Made by a program: the position numbers and the translations under genes. A stretch of DNA of 64,000 bases, from the NCBI GenBank assembly GCA_003550305.1, contig QKYT01000011.1, positions 386,346 through 450,345 of the forward strand, written 5' to 3'. Position 1 is the stretch's first letter. Each line of letters opens with the position of its first letter. Shown here one piece after another: positions 1-12,271 of this stretch. This stretch comes from Glomus cerebriforme. Taxonomy: Eukaryota; Glomeromycota; Glomeromycetes; Glomerales; Glomeraceae. The notes below the pieces were generated by a model. The model saw only the letters and a program-made list of their open reading frames with translations. It did no database searches and was not told the origin of the DNA.

Positions 1-113
1 CAGAAAATTTTGAACTTGACAATACAGAGAATGGCGCAAATCCTCAATTGTTTGGACAACAATATAAATATATTATATTGACTATTCCTGTAAAGATTCA
101 AGACTGGAATCTA

Positions 114-959
114 CAGAACACATATTAAATATTATACTTTCGTAACAGAAATCTACAGATCAGAACACATATTAAATATTATACTTTCGTNNNNNNNNNN
201 NNNNNNNNNNNNNNNNNNNNNNNNNNNNNNNNNNNNNNNNNNNNNNNNNNNNNNNNNNNNNNNNNNNNNNNNNNNNNNNNNNNNNNNNNNNNNNNNNNNN
301 NNNNNNNNNNNNNNNNNNNNNNNNNNNNNNNNNNNNNNNNNNNNNNNNNNNNNNNNNNNNNNNNNNNNNNNNNNNNNNNNNNNNNNNNNNNNNNNNNNNN
401 NNNNNNNNNNNNNNNNNNNNNNNNNNNNNNNNNNNNNNNNNNNNNNNNNNNNNNNNNNNNNNNNNNNNNNNNNNNNNNNNNNNNNNNNNNNNNNNNNNNN
501 NNNNNNNNNNNNNNNNNNNNNNNNNNNNNNNNNNNNNNNNNNNNNNNNNNNNNNNNNNNNNNNNNNNNNNNNNNNNNNNNNNNNNNNNNNNNNNNNNNNN
601 NNNNNNNNNNNNNNNNNNNNNNNNNNNNNNNNNNNNNNNNNNNNNNNNNNNNNNNNNNNNNNNNNNNNNNNNNNNNNNNNNNNNNNNNNNNNNNNNNNNN
701 NNNNNNNNNNNNNNNNNNNNNNNNNNNNNNNNNNNNNNNNNNNNNNNNNNNNNNNNNNNNNNNNNNNNNNNNNNNNNNNNNNNNNNNNNNNNNNNNNNNN
801 NNNNNNNNNNNNNNNNNNNNNNNNNNNNNNNNNNNNNNNNNNNNNNNNNNNNNNNNNNNNNNNNNNNNNNNNNNNNNNNNNNNNNNNNNNNNNNNNNNNN
901 NNNNNTACAGATCAGAACACATATTAAATATTATACTTTCGTAACAGAAATATATAGAA
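114..959. repeat. 47-bp tandem repeat array interrupted by an assembly gap
   Basis: Two adjacent units start at 114 and 161, and a further unit is visible after the gap at 913. Each contains ACATATTAAATATTATAC. The unit length is 47 bp. The distance from the unit start at 161 to the one at 913 is 752 bp, exactly 16 units, so the run of Ns is consistent with an array of about 16 more copies. After 950 the sequence diverges from the unit. No coding role is seen. Confidence 0.85.
191..905. other. assembly gap (715 Ns)
   Basis: An unbroken run of N lies inside the 47-bp tandem repeat. Any open reading frame crossing it is an artefact. Confidence 0.99.
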
Positions 960-2591
960 CTCATACTTAAAGAGATAGAATTGTGACCCAATTCTAAAGA
1001 AACTCTACTGGTCTACAGTATCTTAAATTAATGGAAAGAGCTTATTAGCCTTTCTAGAGATCGTACTGAAAATCCTATATTAACTTGAATTATAAACTTT
1101 TTCTTTTAAACGAGTATATACATTATTATATTTATTAGTTACAAGATTATTTTATATATTTCAATTTTAAAATAAAGATTATTTACTTTTTTTTTGTTAT
1201 TATAATTATCGTGATAGTATTTCCTTTTAAAATTATTGTGTTTAAAAATTATGTAAAACGGTAAATTACTAATATCTATCTACTACCATCCAGGTGACGT
1301 GAAAAGTAATGTATGATAAATATTTGAGCCTTAACGTAAAATTATAATTTCGTAAAATTTGCGTTATTTATGAGCGATGTAAGTACATTGCCGTTGGATA
1401 CTAGCATTTTTGATTGGTCTATCCGTTCTTCAATGGATTATTGGAAATTGAATACTTCAGTTTTTATATCATCACAATTTTTATCTAATTCAATCAAAAG
1501 TTTTAGAAAATGTAACACGCCACCGAAACTTTTTGAAATACGATTGGTCTATGGATAATAAGATTTTGAGCCTAAAGAAATATCATGGACCAACTCTGAG
1601 GAAGTTAAAATAAAATCAAGAATGACAGTTCAATCATGCTATTATCATGTGTTACACTGGATAATTTTTGTTTGTCTTCACATAATCTTCACATGCAGTC
1701 TTTATTATATTTTCTTTACCCGACAAAATTCCTCACAGGGCCGGTATTAAAACATTGTGTGACAACCCTATACTTATAAAAATGAAACGCGGGGCGATAA
1801 AATAAATTTCGTCCGTGATTTGCAGAATTTTTTGGTGCTAGTTATGTTACATGATTTTTTGCTTAAATTATTAACATGTGATGTCTTTCTAATTTTCATC
1901 TTATTTAACCGCGTTGCAGTTATATGCGTACATTGTTGATGTTTTATAAATAACAATTTATTATTTATCGAAGGTAATTTAAAATACTAATTTATCGGAA
2001 TAACATTTATTAATTCTAATGAAATCTTGATAAGATAATTGTCACTGAGAGATTATAAACTAGTCAATATTGTACGAATTACTAATCAATCTCATAAAGA
2101 ACTTATCGATTCGATACTGTCTTCTAAGTGGATAGTATATTCCATAATATAATCATTACATGCTGGTATATATATTCATATTTCCAATTTAGTGGATCCA
2201 GGTGACATTATTTAAGGAGTGTTACTTCATTGTTATATAATAATATATACAAGGTCAAGTTTATGCGGCATAAAAATGCATGTAATAGAATAAATCAATT
2301 TGTTATACAAAGAGACAAGAGACAATATTATTGGACCGGACAAAGTTTCAAAATATGGACAATGCAAATCTTACTTAATTGCGTCTTAGCATAGAAGGAT
2401 CAAAGAATTTGCTATAATTATATCACAAAGTCTTTGTTTACAATCTAGTAATGCATGTCTGTAGAAATTATCATTTTGTTTTTCTTAAAAGGACGCGATT
2501 AACAGAGAAATTTTATTACAGATTTATATTTATATGAATTTTCTTGTTTCAAATAAAGTGGCTTTCTATAAAGAAAAAATTATAATCAATC
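960..2591. other. AT-rich intergenic stretch
   Basis: No supported gene. A 62-codon open frame at 1370-1558 has no recognisable domain and no splice context, so it is not called. The last 60 bases lie just upstream of the first kinase copy. Confidence 0.6.
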
Positions 2592-4559
2592 ATGGATAAA
2601 TCAACTAATTATACTGACTTTCTATCAACAAACAACACATCTTTAATTCAAATTCAACAAACACAGACGACAATTAAACCAAAACGAAATCGTAAAATAA
2701 AGATATTATGTAATGAGTGTAATCAAAAAAGGGAACTTTTAGATGAAAGTCATCAAGTTTGCCACATCTGTTATAAAGCAAACACAATATTTAAACCAAG
2801 CGGAAATAAAGTTATTGATGATTTTATCAGATATACATTAATTAATGATAGTAAATTAGCTGGAAAAATGGAGTTTGTTCCTTATGACCGATTCAAAAAC
2901 GTAGAATATATTGCTGAAGGAGGATTTAGTAAAATTTATAAAGCTATTTGGATTGATGGGCCAATTCGAATTTGGAGTAATTCAAAACAAAGTTATTTTC
3001 GATCTAAATTAATAAAAATTATGTAGTTGCTCTCAAAAAGCTTAATAATTCTAAGGACATCACATCTAAGGAGCTGAATGAGGTAAACATTTTTATTATT
3101 TAATCATAATTTGAGCTAAATCACTAATAAACTTTTATTATTTAGCTCAAGATATTTTATGAATATTCTTTAAAGTATAGAGAATCTAAATTCTATAGTT
3201 ATGTTAGTAAATATTTTGGAATTACCCAAGACCCTATTACTCAAGAGACTATGATTATTATGCCATATTATAATTCAGGTGATTTAATAAATTTTTTTAC
3301 TATTAATGATTTTTATAGTATTAGTTGGTATGACAAATTGTCAAAATTAAGCGATATAATAGTAGGACTTCGGAAGATACATAATATAAATATTATTCAC
3401 AAAGATTTACATAGTGGAAATATCTTTTTTAGTAAATATAAAAGATATATGGATGTAGTAATAGGTGATTTTGGTATAAGTAAATCTGCAATTGTGTCTA
3501 CGGATGACAATAATGAGAATTATGGTATTATTCCTTATATGGCTCCAGAAATTTTTCAAGGACAAAAATATACCAAAGCTTCAGATATATATAGTTTTGG
3601 AATGATTATGTGGGAATTTATGACAGGTAAAAGACCTTTTTGGGATAGAATTCATAATACGGAACTTATAATTGAAATATGTGATGGTGTAAGACCACCA
3701 ATTATTACAAATGCACCCGAAGGTTATATTGATTTAATGAAAGAATGTTGGCGTTCTGATCCAAACAAAAGACCAATTGCTAATGATATAAAGGATAAAT
3801 TTTATAAAATGCGAAAAAATGAACATGAAAATTATTATAGGAATAATCCGACTAAAATTATTCCATCGTTAAATATTGAACAAATAATCCAGGTGCAATT
3901 TACAAGAGTAGATCTTTAAGTGGTATGATCCGATTCGAGAGATCTACAAGTTTAAGAAGCCAATCTATAATTTCAGAAGTTGGTAAATAATTTAATTTTA
4001 TATTACAATTAAAAAACGCTTAACCTTATTTTTATTTTTAATTATTTAATTAGATTCACTTTATTGTTATCAAAAATCTTTTAATAGTAATTATTTATTT
4101 AAAAAATATTATTTTTAGTTTTACATTATTATCATTTAATAAATTTGTTTTTTTTTTCTAAGATAAACGAAAGTTTGAAGATAATCAAATTGAAAACAGT
4201 TTTAATGAAGGTACGGTAACAATAAAGTTCTTATATAACAAATATAAATTGAATTAACAAATATTTTTAGGCAAAAGGGACAAGAAGATCAAATTAATCA
4301 AAAATGAAAATAATGGTAAATACTATAATAAATGTTGTTTATACACTATGATTAATCAAATTTGATTTATTTTTATTATTTTTGAATCTGATATTGATAT
4401 TGATATTGAAACAAATATTAAACAATATAACAATAATGAAGGTAAGTTACAGTAAATATATATTTTATATAAATACTTTTATGATTTATACCTTAACTTT
4501 CTTAATTTTTTTAAAAAAAAATAGAATATATTTCTCAGGAAATTGGATTTGATATTTGA
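2592..4559 (+). pseudogene. TKL-like protein kinase, copy 1 (frameshifted)
   Basis: This is the first member of the kinase family in this window. Exon 1 (2592-3082) encodes a C-X2-C-X13-C-X2-C module, then the glycine-loop motif EGGFSKIY. Exon 2 starts at 3146 after a 63-bp intron and carries HKDLHSGN (catalytic HRD reads HKD), GDFGISKSA and MAPEIFQG. It is broken twice. Near 3010-3020 there are about five extra bases relative to the paralogues, giving a TAG at 3024. Near 3870 about 11 bases are missing, so the frame ends at 3919 instead of running into the conserved tail to about 3985. The small 3' exons seen in the intact copies are recognisable at 4164-4211, 4271-4314 and 4525-4559, but the acceptor before exon 5 is gone. 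Two independent frame breaks make a functional kinase unlikely. Sequencing error is the alternative. Confidence 0.85.
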
Positions 4560-5809
4560 AAGTATTTTTCTATTATGATTTTAAAAAAAGTATTTAACAA
4601 CTTGGAGTTCGAATGATCAAATCATTGTCATGTCACAAACCCACTCTTTACAAACTGAGCGAAATTTTTTTAATAATCATATATAAAATAACTTTTTGTT
4701 TGCGTGGGAAAAAGCTGCGTTATAAATATAAAAAAAAATTAATCAGGAAATGAAAAAAAGCATTTGACTGGTTTTAAAATCCGAATAACATTAGATAAAC
4801 TTATAATAGAAAATAATTTAATATCATGTGGAATACCGTAAATTGTAAAGATTAATTTTCGTCATTTACAAAATTTCAGTTGCAAGAAATTTTTTATAAA
4901 TGGTGCTATGTAATAAATTTGAAATTTTAACCGTTTAATTGTAAAAAAAAAAAAATACCGCTGCATTTCTTTTGTATGTTTTTATGCATATTCATTAATA
5001 AGCTTCTTTTATAAAAAAAAATTATACGATGTTATCAGTTAAAATTACGAGCATTAGTATTATTACTAAAGGATTATGAAATTATTATTTTAATAATTTT
5101 GAAAAAAAAATTTACAATTGAATGGACGATTACTTATCAGAATATCCATATTTTGAATTGTTAATTGTTTGCTGAATTTAAATATTGAATTTTTAAAGAA
5201 ATAAAAGAAACAAAAATATCTGTTTTCTCATTTTTTTCTAGAAAAAAACTCTATGAAACTGCCTAAGGAGTAGAAAAAAAATCCAATAAAAAACCTATCA
5301 TTTTAAAATACAAAAATTAAAAATATCGTTGTGGTTACTAATTTGTCGTAGTCCGAATTTTCAATTGTTTTCTCTTAAAAAATAACTTCAAATATTTAAA
5401 TTTGATCTTCGTTAAAATTACTTTGTGAAATTATTATTATGTAATTTATTATGGTTCTTTTAAAATCAAAAATTATACAAAACTATAATGCAATAAACAA
5501 AGTATACTATTTAAAAAGTCGTTTGTAAATTTACACAGATACGTAAATTTGCGAAGAATATTCTGCTGTGTCATGAATTACTAAATTTAGTTAATTAGCC
5601 CTTCTAAGAAGAACTCTTGCGAATATCAGAACATCTTTTGAGAATCTTGCCATCTCAAATTAGGCAAGATCATCTTGAACTTTATTCTAGAAATCTGGGT
5701 AATTATAACGGAATATTCTTTTTAGTTCTAATAACGAACCACTTAATAATTTATAAATATGTCAGTTTCTTAATAAAAGAGTTTAAAATTTTTTTTAAGT
5801 TCAATTGAT
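4560..5809. other. intergenic DNA between kinase copies 1 and 2
   Basis: AT-rich with many A/T homopolymers. I see no gene. A 63-codon open frame at 5617-5808 ends one base before the kinase start codon. It is more likely upstream or leader DNA than a protein. Confidence 0.55.
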
Positions 5810-7567
5810 ATGGATCATTCAATTAATTATAAACACAAAATTGACTTTTTATTATCAAACAACACATCTTTAAGTCAACCAACACAAACGACGATTAAAC
5901 CAAAACGCAAAATAAAGATTTTATGTAATGAATGTAATAAAAAAAGAACAACTTTAGATGACAGTCATCAAATTTGTCACGTATGTTACAAAACAAAGAC
6001 ATTATTTAAACCAAGCGGAAACAAAGTTATCGACGATTTTATCAGACATTCACAAATTAATTATGTTAAAGAAGATGGGAAGATGGAGTTTGTTCCTTAT
6101 GACCAATTCAAAAATATAGAATTTATTGCTGAAGGGGGATTTAGTAAAATTTTTAAAGCTACTTGGATTGATGGCCCAAAAAATAATTGGAGTAAGAAAA
6201 AACAAAGTTATTCTCGAGAACAAAATTATGCAGTTGTTCTCAAAAAGCTTAATAATTCTAAAGACATCAAATCTAAGGATCTAAATGAGGTAAACATTCT
6301 TATTAATAAATCTTAATATTAGATAGTTCACTAATAAACTTTTTTATTTTAGCTCAAGATATTTCATGAATTTTCTTCAAAAACAAATAGTAGTTGGGTT
6401 TGTAATTATTTTGGAATTACTCAAGATCCTAATACTCAAGAGATTATGATCATCATGCGATATTATCAATCGGGTGATTTGATAAATTATTTAACCAATG
6501 GTTTTTTTAATATTGAATGGCATAATAAGTTAGTAAACTTAAGTATTATAAGTAGTGGTCTTAAGAACATACATAGTATAAATATTCTTCACAGAGATTT
6601 ACATAGTGGAAATATCTTTTTTAATTATTTTACAGAACCAGTAATAGGTGATTTGGGTATAAGTAAATCTGCAACTGAATCTACAGATGATAATGAGAAT
6701 TATGGTATTATTCCTTATATGGCACCAGAGATTTTTCAAGGACAAAAATATGCCAAAGCTTCAGATATATATAGTTTTGGAATGATTATGTGGGAGTTTA
6801 TGACAGGTAGAAGACCTTTTTGGGACAGAAATCATGATATAGAACTTATAATTGAAATATGTGATGGTTTAAGACCACCAATTGTTACAAATGCACCTGA
6901 AGGTTATATTGATTTAATGAAAGAATGCTGGCATTCTGATCCAAACAAAAGACCAACAGCTATTACTTTAGGGAATAAAATTGAAAAAATGCGGATAAAG
7001 GAACCCTACAATAGAGAATCTAAAGCTTCGACTAAAATTAAACCATCATTAGATATTGGACCTGTAAAAATAAATAATCCAGGTGCGATTTACAAAAGTA
7101 GACCTTTAAGTGGCATGATTCGATCTGCAATGTCTACAATGTCTACAAGAAGTTTAATAAGTCGATCTATAATTTCAGAAGTTGGTAAATAATTTATTTT
7201 ATTATATTAAATGTAAAATAAAAATAAATTTAACTTATTTTTAATTATATTTTTTTTTTATTTTAAAGTTAAAAGAAAGTTTGAAGATAATCAAATTGAA
7301 AATGGTTTTAATGGAGGTATGGTAAAAATAAAAATTTTATTTATGAATCAAAGAAATCAATACTTATTAAGTTAAAAAATATTCTTAGCCAAAAGTACCA
7401 AGAAGGTTAAATTAATCGAAAATGAAAATAATGGTAAATATCTTTTTTTTTAAAAAAAATAAACACTATTTACACACATTAATTTATTTATTTTCATTTG
7501 TTTATTATTAGATTACGTTACAAAAGAATTTGAATTTGAATTGGATATTGATATGAATTCAAAATGA
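5810..7567 (+). CDS. TKL-like protein kinase, copy 2 (intact)
   Basis: Predicted serine/threonine (or dual-specificity) kinase of 486 residues in five exons: 5810-6289, 6353-7184, 7269-7316, 7389-7433 and 7512-7567. All joins use GT-AG and keep phase. Residues 39-59 form a C-X2-C-X13-C-X2-C probable zinc module. The glycine loop (EGGFSKIF) is near 108-115, the catalytic lysine is K145 in VVLKK, the HRD aspartate is about 242 (HRDLHSGN), the metal-binding motif is DLG near 260, and MAPE is near 282-285. All key residues are present. The C-terminal tail has repeated Met-Ser-Thr, then a basic stretch (VKRKFED) and an acidic end supplied by the mini-exons. The large exon has an apparent stop at 7190-7192, but this lies inside an intron that begins G|GTAAAT. 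Relative to copies 4 and 5, about 11 bases are missing near 7564, which creates the final TGA and removes exon 6. Substrate and pathway are unknown. Confidence 0.88.
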
Positions 7568-8060
7568 AAGTGAGCAAATATAATCTTTTTTTTGTAAAAC
7601 AATTTTATTTTCTAACCTAGATTTTTTTAAAAAAAATTTAGAACATATTATCAGTAAATTAATATTTATACTTTATTATTTGCATTTTTACATATTTATA
7701 TTTTTTTTATCAAACAGTTATTATTAATTTATTAGAAAGCAAATAGATTTTAGTGTAAAAACTCTATATAAAGAATGAACAATATACTATTCCATGAATT
7801 TATGGTTACTATTGCACATTTATTTGATATATTCATAATAAAAAATAAAGAACATACAAAATGTTGTTGTTATATAATGTTACAAAATTTAGTAAAAAAA
7901 AATGTAATTTTACTCAAAACAATATTAAATTACATTCAATATATAAAATTTTATAGATAATGTCCAAATATTTCATTTTAATAGGCTACAATATATTATA
8001 TCTAAGAAATTCATTTAACAAAGTAATCCAATTTACACTACCTAATCCTAGTAACGTTTA
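7568..8060. other. intergenic, no gene seen
   Basis: AT-rich tail of the kinase unit. A decayed match to kinase exon 6 (ACATATTATCAG) lies at about 7642-7655. A 61-codon open frame at 7775-7960 has no recognisable feature and is not called. Confidence 0.55.
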
Positions 8061-8738
8061 TTAAAAATCTTGAAGAAATTGTGCAATTTGTAATTGCAGA
8101 ATTTGAGTTTGAAGTTCGGTATTCTGTTGTTGGATACTAATTAATTGGGTTTGTAGATTCTTTAGATTAGAATTTTCCTCTTGTAATTGCTTAATGATTT
8201 CGTCTTTTCTTTTTAATTCTTCTTTAAGTTGATCACTTTCTATCAATTCCTTTTTATTATTAGTCATTTTCCAAGCTTTTACATTGAAATTAAAAGGCTC
8301 TAATATTTCTTTAAAAACAGTTCCATTATAATAAAATTTTCTTAAACTATCAGTTTTTAAATACTCCAAACCCTCGCTGATGTTTTTATTATTTGTGATA
8401 TAAAGCTTTTTTAGTTTTTCACAATTTTCCAAACTTCGTAAAGAACCAAAAAAATCATTATTGCTAAGGTTAAGATATTCCAAATTAATTAAGTTTGAAA
8501 AAATATTTAAATTAATTCGGATATTATTATTATAAACTCGTAAGTCTCGAAGTTCATTATTTTTATTTAAATTTAGACTAATTAATTGATTACGAGAACA
8601 ATCTAAATATTTCAATTTAATAAAATCATTTAAATCTAAATGTCCTTCTAATCCTTGACCCCAAATATTCAATTTGGTAAAATTAGCTCTTGTTTCTAGT
8701 GGGTATTTTTTGTTGATATATTCTTGAGCTTTTACCAT
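8061..8738 (-). CDS. leucine-rich repeat protein with C-terminal coiled coil
   Basis: Single-exon protein of 225 residues. The N-terminus (MVKAQEYINKKYP) resembles the start of many small Rhizophagus LRR proteins. Residues about 20-150 contain five or six irregular leucine-rich repeats (for example LKYLDCSRNQLISL and LEYLNLSNNDFFG). Residues about 165-225 are rich in E, K, L and Q with heptad spacing, giving a strong coiled coil that ends in QFLQDF. No signal peptide or membrane segment is visible, so a cytosolic protein-interaction role is inferred. It faces the intact kinase tail to tail with about 490 bp between them. The specific partner is unknown. Confidence 0.8.
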   Translation of the reverse strand: MVKAQEYINKKYPLETRANFTKLNIWGQGLEGHLDLNDFIKLKYLDCSRNQLISLNLNKNNELRDLRVYNNNIRINLNIFSNLINLEYLNLSNNDFFGSLRSLENCEKLKKLYITNNKNISEGLEYLKTDSLRKFYYNGTVFKEILEPFNFNVKAWKMTNNKKELIESDQLKEELKRKDEIIKQLQEENSNLKNLQTQLISIQQQNTELQTQILQLQIAQFLQDF

Positions 8739-9785
8739 ATTTAAACTCTTTAATGTTACCGTAATGAGATTTTAAAATTTTTTAAATGTAATATAATTAA
8801 GAACAATTGTTTGTTCGCGCGAAATGTATTTTTTTTTTTTTTTATCCTACAATTTAAAAAGTAGAATTACTTTTTCTGTGAATGAATGAATAACTATGTA
8901 CGTTTATTACTTCAATACCATGAATGAAATGTCGTGTTACAACTTACAAACTGGACAATGTTATGAACATCATAACATTAAGTAAAGTTCCTAAAATGAT
9001 AAAACTAATTTCCGTTTGTATTACTTTCAATAGTCAATATTTCCGAAAAATTAAATAAGAAAACGAGTTGTAAACTAGAATCCATAATTAATCTTGATTC
9101 TTCAGAGTATAACTTTATTTTATGTAATCTTTTTTTAAAAAAAAAAATCGTTCAAATCATCTCGTTTTAAAAATAATTTCTAAATAAAGGAGCAAGTAAA
9201 TTTATAAATTTATCAAATTTATTTGCTTCTAAACACAGAATTCACAAATAAACTTTTGATAAATAAATAAATTTAACTAATAATCATCTCAAGAGATTTT
9301 CAATGATAAAATATTTCGCTAAGTTTAGTTAATGATTTAATGATTTCAACTTCAATTAGAAAAAAAATCATAGATTAATAAAAATAAGTCATTTACAAAT
9401 TAAAAAGATAGAATTTAAAATTATATTTTTCTTATAAATATCAAAATTTAGGAACAATATTATATAGGTGGGTTTCTGTTTTAAACATTGTTGATGAAGA
9501 ACAAGAGATTTTGCCAGACCTATACTGGAATTAATTGTTTAGCTCTATCAGTTTTGATGGTGCATATTGTGCAACTTGTTTAAATATATTAATATTAATT
9601 TTTTCGTTCCCAATTAACTATCATTAATCACCTGAACTAAATTCAGAAATTGCAGTATTGCTCTAATGAAGTGATGATACAATACAATGATCGAAAATTT
9701 AAATTTTACAAATCTTGCCTTATATAAACTTTGTATCAAATTTTATAATGTGTTTCGACAAATTTAATGTCAAGTATGAAAAAGA
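8739..9785. other. intergenic, no gene seen
   Basis: AT-rich DNA between two minus-strand genes, with several homopolymer runs (for example about 8829-8843 and 9130-9147). I found no coding region with a plausible start, domain or splice signals. Confidence 0.55.
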
Positions 9786-12271
9786 TTATACTTTATATTT
9801 TCTTGCAACAATACTCTTTCTAACAAACCAAGATCCTCCATTCTTCTCGTTTGGTCCATTTGCCTTAAACATCGGTAAATCTTCGGGTTCCACCACCCAA
9901 GAATTTAACCTATTTGCTAATTCTTCAACTGCCTCCTCAAATGATGATGAAATCCAAAGATCAATTACTCCACCATCTCTTATAACGTGTACAATTTCAT
10001 CTATATTCTTCGGTGTTAATGATCCTCCAATCATACTAATCTGGTCAGCAAAGTTATCCTCAAATGGGTAAGCCGGGTCAGTAATCCACCGTGCAACCTG
10101 CACGAGAAATGGAATGGGCTTTTTATTAAGAGGACCGTCGAAACTTATCGTCTTTACCTCATTAATGTTTATAGCATTCATAAAACCTGTATTGATACCA
10201 AATTCATGCATTGGACCTTCTCCACCAATATCAAGGTGAATACGGTAACTCTCTGAAATCCCAAGTTGTTTGCGAGTGACTCTTTTACTAGGAGTGGCTG
10301 GTACGTACACGATATCACAGATACGATTTACCACTTCTTCCAAGTTAAGAGCAGACTGTAAGTCTAATTGACTTGCTATTTTATTCTCAATACCTATCCT
10401 CATAATGTTCCAGACAACAAGGATGAATAGTGGCACAAGCCTAGAATTCTCGGTGGATGTCTGCGTGAGATTGAGATTATTGTTGCTAAGCACTAGCGCA
10501 ATATTATCTTGTATATATTGTGTAAAAATCATGACATCACCAACAGCACCATCCAAAACCACTAAAGGTTCATCAAAACTCTCTTTATATCCTCCAATAA
10601 AGAAAACACTAGGTATAATAGCTGCCTGACTGCACTCACTAAGACTAAGATAGATAATTTGATCCAACAATCCATTAATATAAATGGAAAGTCGTGATTC
10701 ATCGTAACTATAAGTAACAATAATATTATACCAATTTCCTTGCTCAATGGACCTATTTGATGTAAATATTATGGTATTGTAATTTGTTATTTTGTTATAA
10801 ATAAAATGATATACAACTTTTCCATCTGAATTGAGAAGTATAGGACCAGCAATGCCGGTTAATTTTCCATTATCAGGGTATGAGTTTACCTTGGTCCAAG
10901 CAGAAAGTGTGTAAGAGGAGGCCAGCCGGTTTTGTAACTGAGGCATTTGTAATGCAGTTCGTTTCCCAGAAAAATTTGCTGCTAAACCAAATGGTCCTTG
11001 AATAAAATTTTGAGATCCTTCTTCCGTCATTACCAACTGCTGATCACTACTCATCACATTTTCAATTGATCCTTTCAACGGGAAATATGCCAACAGACTT
11101 GGTTGCAAATCAGTTAAAAGCAACGCGGGAGACTTTGAGGATGGCAATGTTCGTATCCCGCTCAAATCTATACTTAGATTTGTATCGACACGCAAATGCG
11201 CTATCGATAGCTTGGCTTCCCGATTCCAGTTTCGCGTAAACTTAAATATCCCGTTCTCAAGAAAGGAGATACGATTTTCCGTTGTGATCATTGTTACAAG
11301 AAAAAAATCCCCTATTGTGATGTTACTTGAAGCTAAATCATGAAACTGTTGATCACTCCAATATTGCCACCGTAATGTCTTCCCGCTATCGGTGATGCGA
11401 AGGATGTTATTACCGAAAAAATGTATTTTGCTCTCATAACCTCCAGATTCATTGATTCGGAGACGACAGATGATGATGGAGTATGTTGGGAGTTTGGGAG
11501 TAAGTTCCACATATACCCATTGATGATGCTTTTTGAGCGGCTGAGCTGAAATACGCATGAAGGTATCTTCGAAAGATACTTTAAATGGTCTATCAGGCTG
11601 TTGTGAAATCTTAATTACAGTCGGGTCAGGCAAGCTGGACTTGGAAAGTGCATAGTCCCATGGAGTGTTTACGCTGGCCAAAAATAATGGCGGGACTGCA
11701 AAGATATTTCCAATTTGGAAAGATAGTTTCCCTCCTACATCACGAACCTGCATATAAAAAATAGGTTTTATTTTTTCATCAACAGATTTCTCCCAATTGA
11801 ACATGTGGAGCCCATTTTCCCATACAGAAACAGAGGTGGGCGAAAATGCCATCACGATATCATTCCATTTCTTAGTATAATTAGGACTGATGTTACTTTG
11901 GGCAAGGGTATGAAAAATCGAACCATCCCACCACTGATAATTGAACCTATTTCCATCAAAACGGAGGATCACACCAGCGGGGAGTGGAGCTTAACTTCGC
12001 CAGTATTTTGTATGATGCTTGGACGGGCACGAAATGTAAATAAAGAACCACCTTTAGTAGGCAAGGGCGTGTTGATGGTGATATAAGTATATTGATGTGC
12101 AATTTGTAGATTATCGATGGAGAAATCAAGGTAACCGTTCTTAGGAGTTACAATAGGACCTTGTGGGTCCCGTCTAATATTCCAAATACCACCTAACGAT
12201 TGACCTTCGTATAAGGGATAATCTATGATACCATCTTTTTTAACTTCAACGTTAGCCATTTTCTCTTTCAC
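9786..12271 (-). CDS. multi-domain LamG/concanavalin-like protein with methyltransferase-like C-terminus; one frame break
   Basis: One long reading frame of about 830 codons with no intron, in contrast to the intron-rich neighbours. Translation from 12271 (or the Met at 12259) runs about 99 codons to a TGA at 11969-11971. The next frame overlaps and continues for 728 codons to 9786. The break falls at a four-G run (11979-11982, plus strand), so one missing base would explain it; an error in the assembly or a real mutation are both possible. The first two thirds hold two repeated beta-rich units, each with a short WWDG or YWSDQ segment and a WENGLHMF or LENGIFKF motif. A LamG-like domain follows (SYTLSAWTKV, IYINGLLDQ). 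The last about 190 residues contain HLDIGGEGP, a run with AININ, and VIRDGGVIDLWI. These resemble SAM-methyltransferase motif I and the late glycine turn. No signal peptide is visible. The function is unknown; horizontal origin is inferred only. Confidence 0.7.

Noticed and set aside
179..991. 270-codon minus-strand open frame
   Set aside because: It is almost entirely Ns of the assembly gap plus tandem repeat.
1370..1558. 62-codon open frame
   Set aside because: No domain, no splice context, typical chance length in this AT-rich DNA.
9715..10071. 118-codon plus-strand frame
   Set aside because: Antisense shadow of the LamG-like gene.
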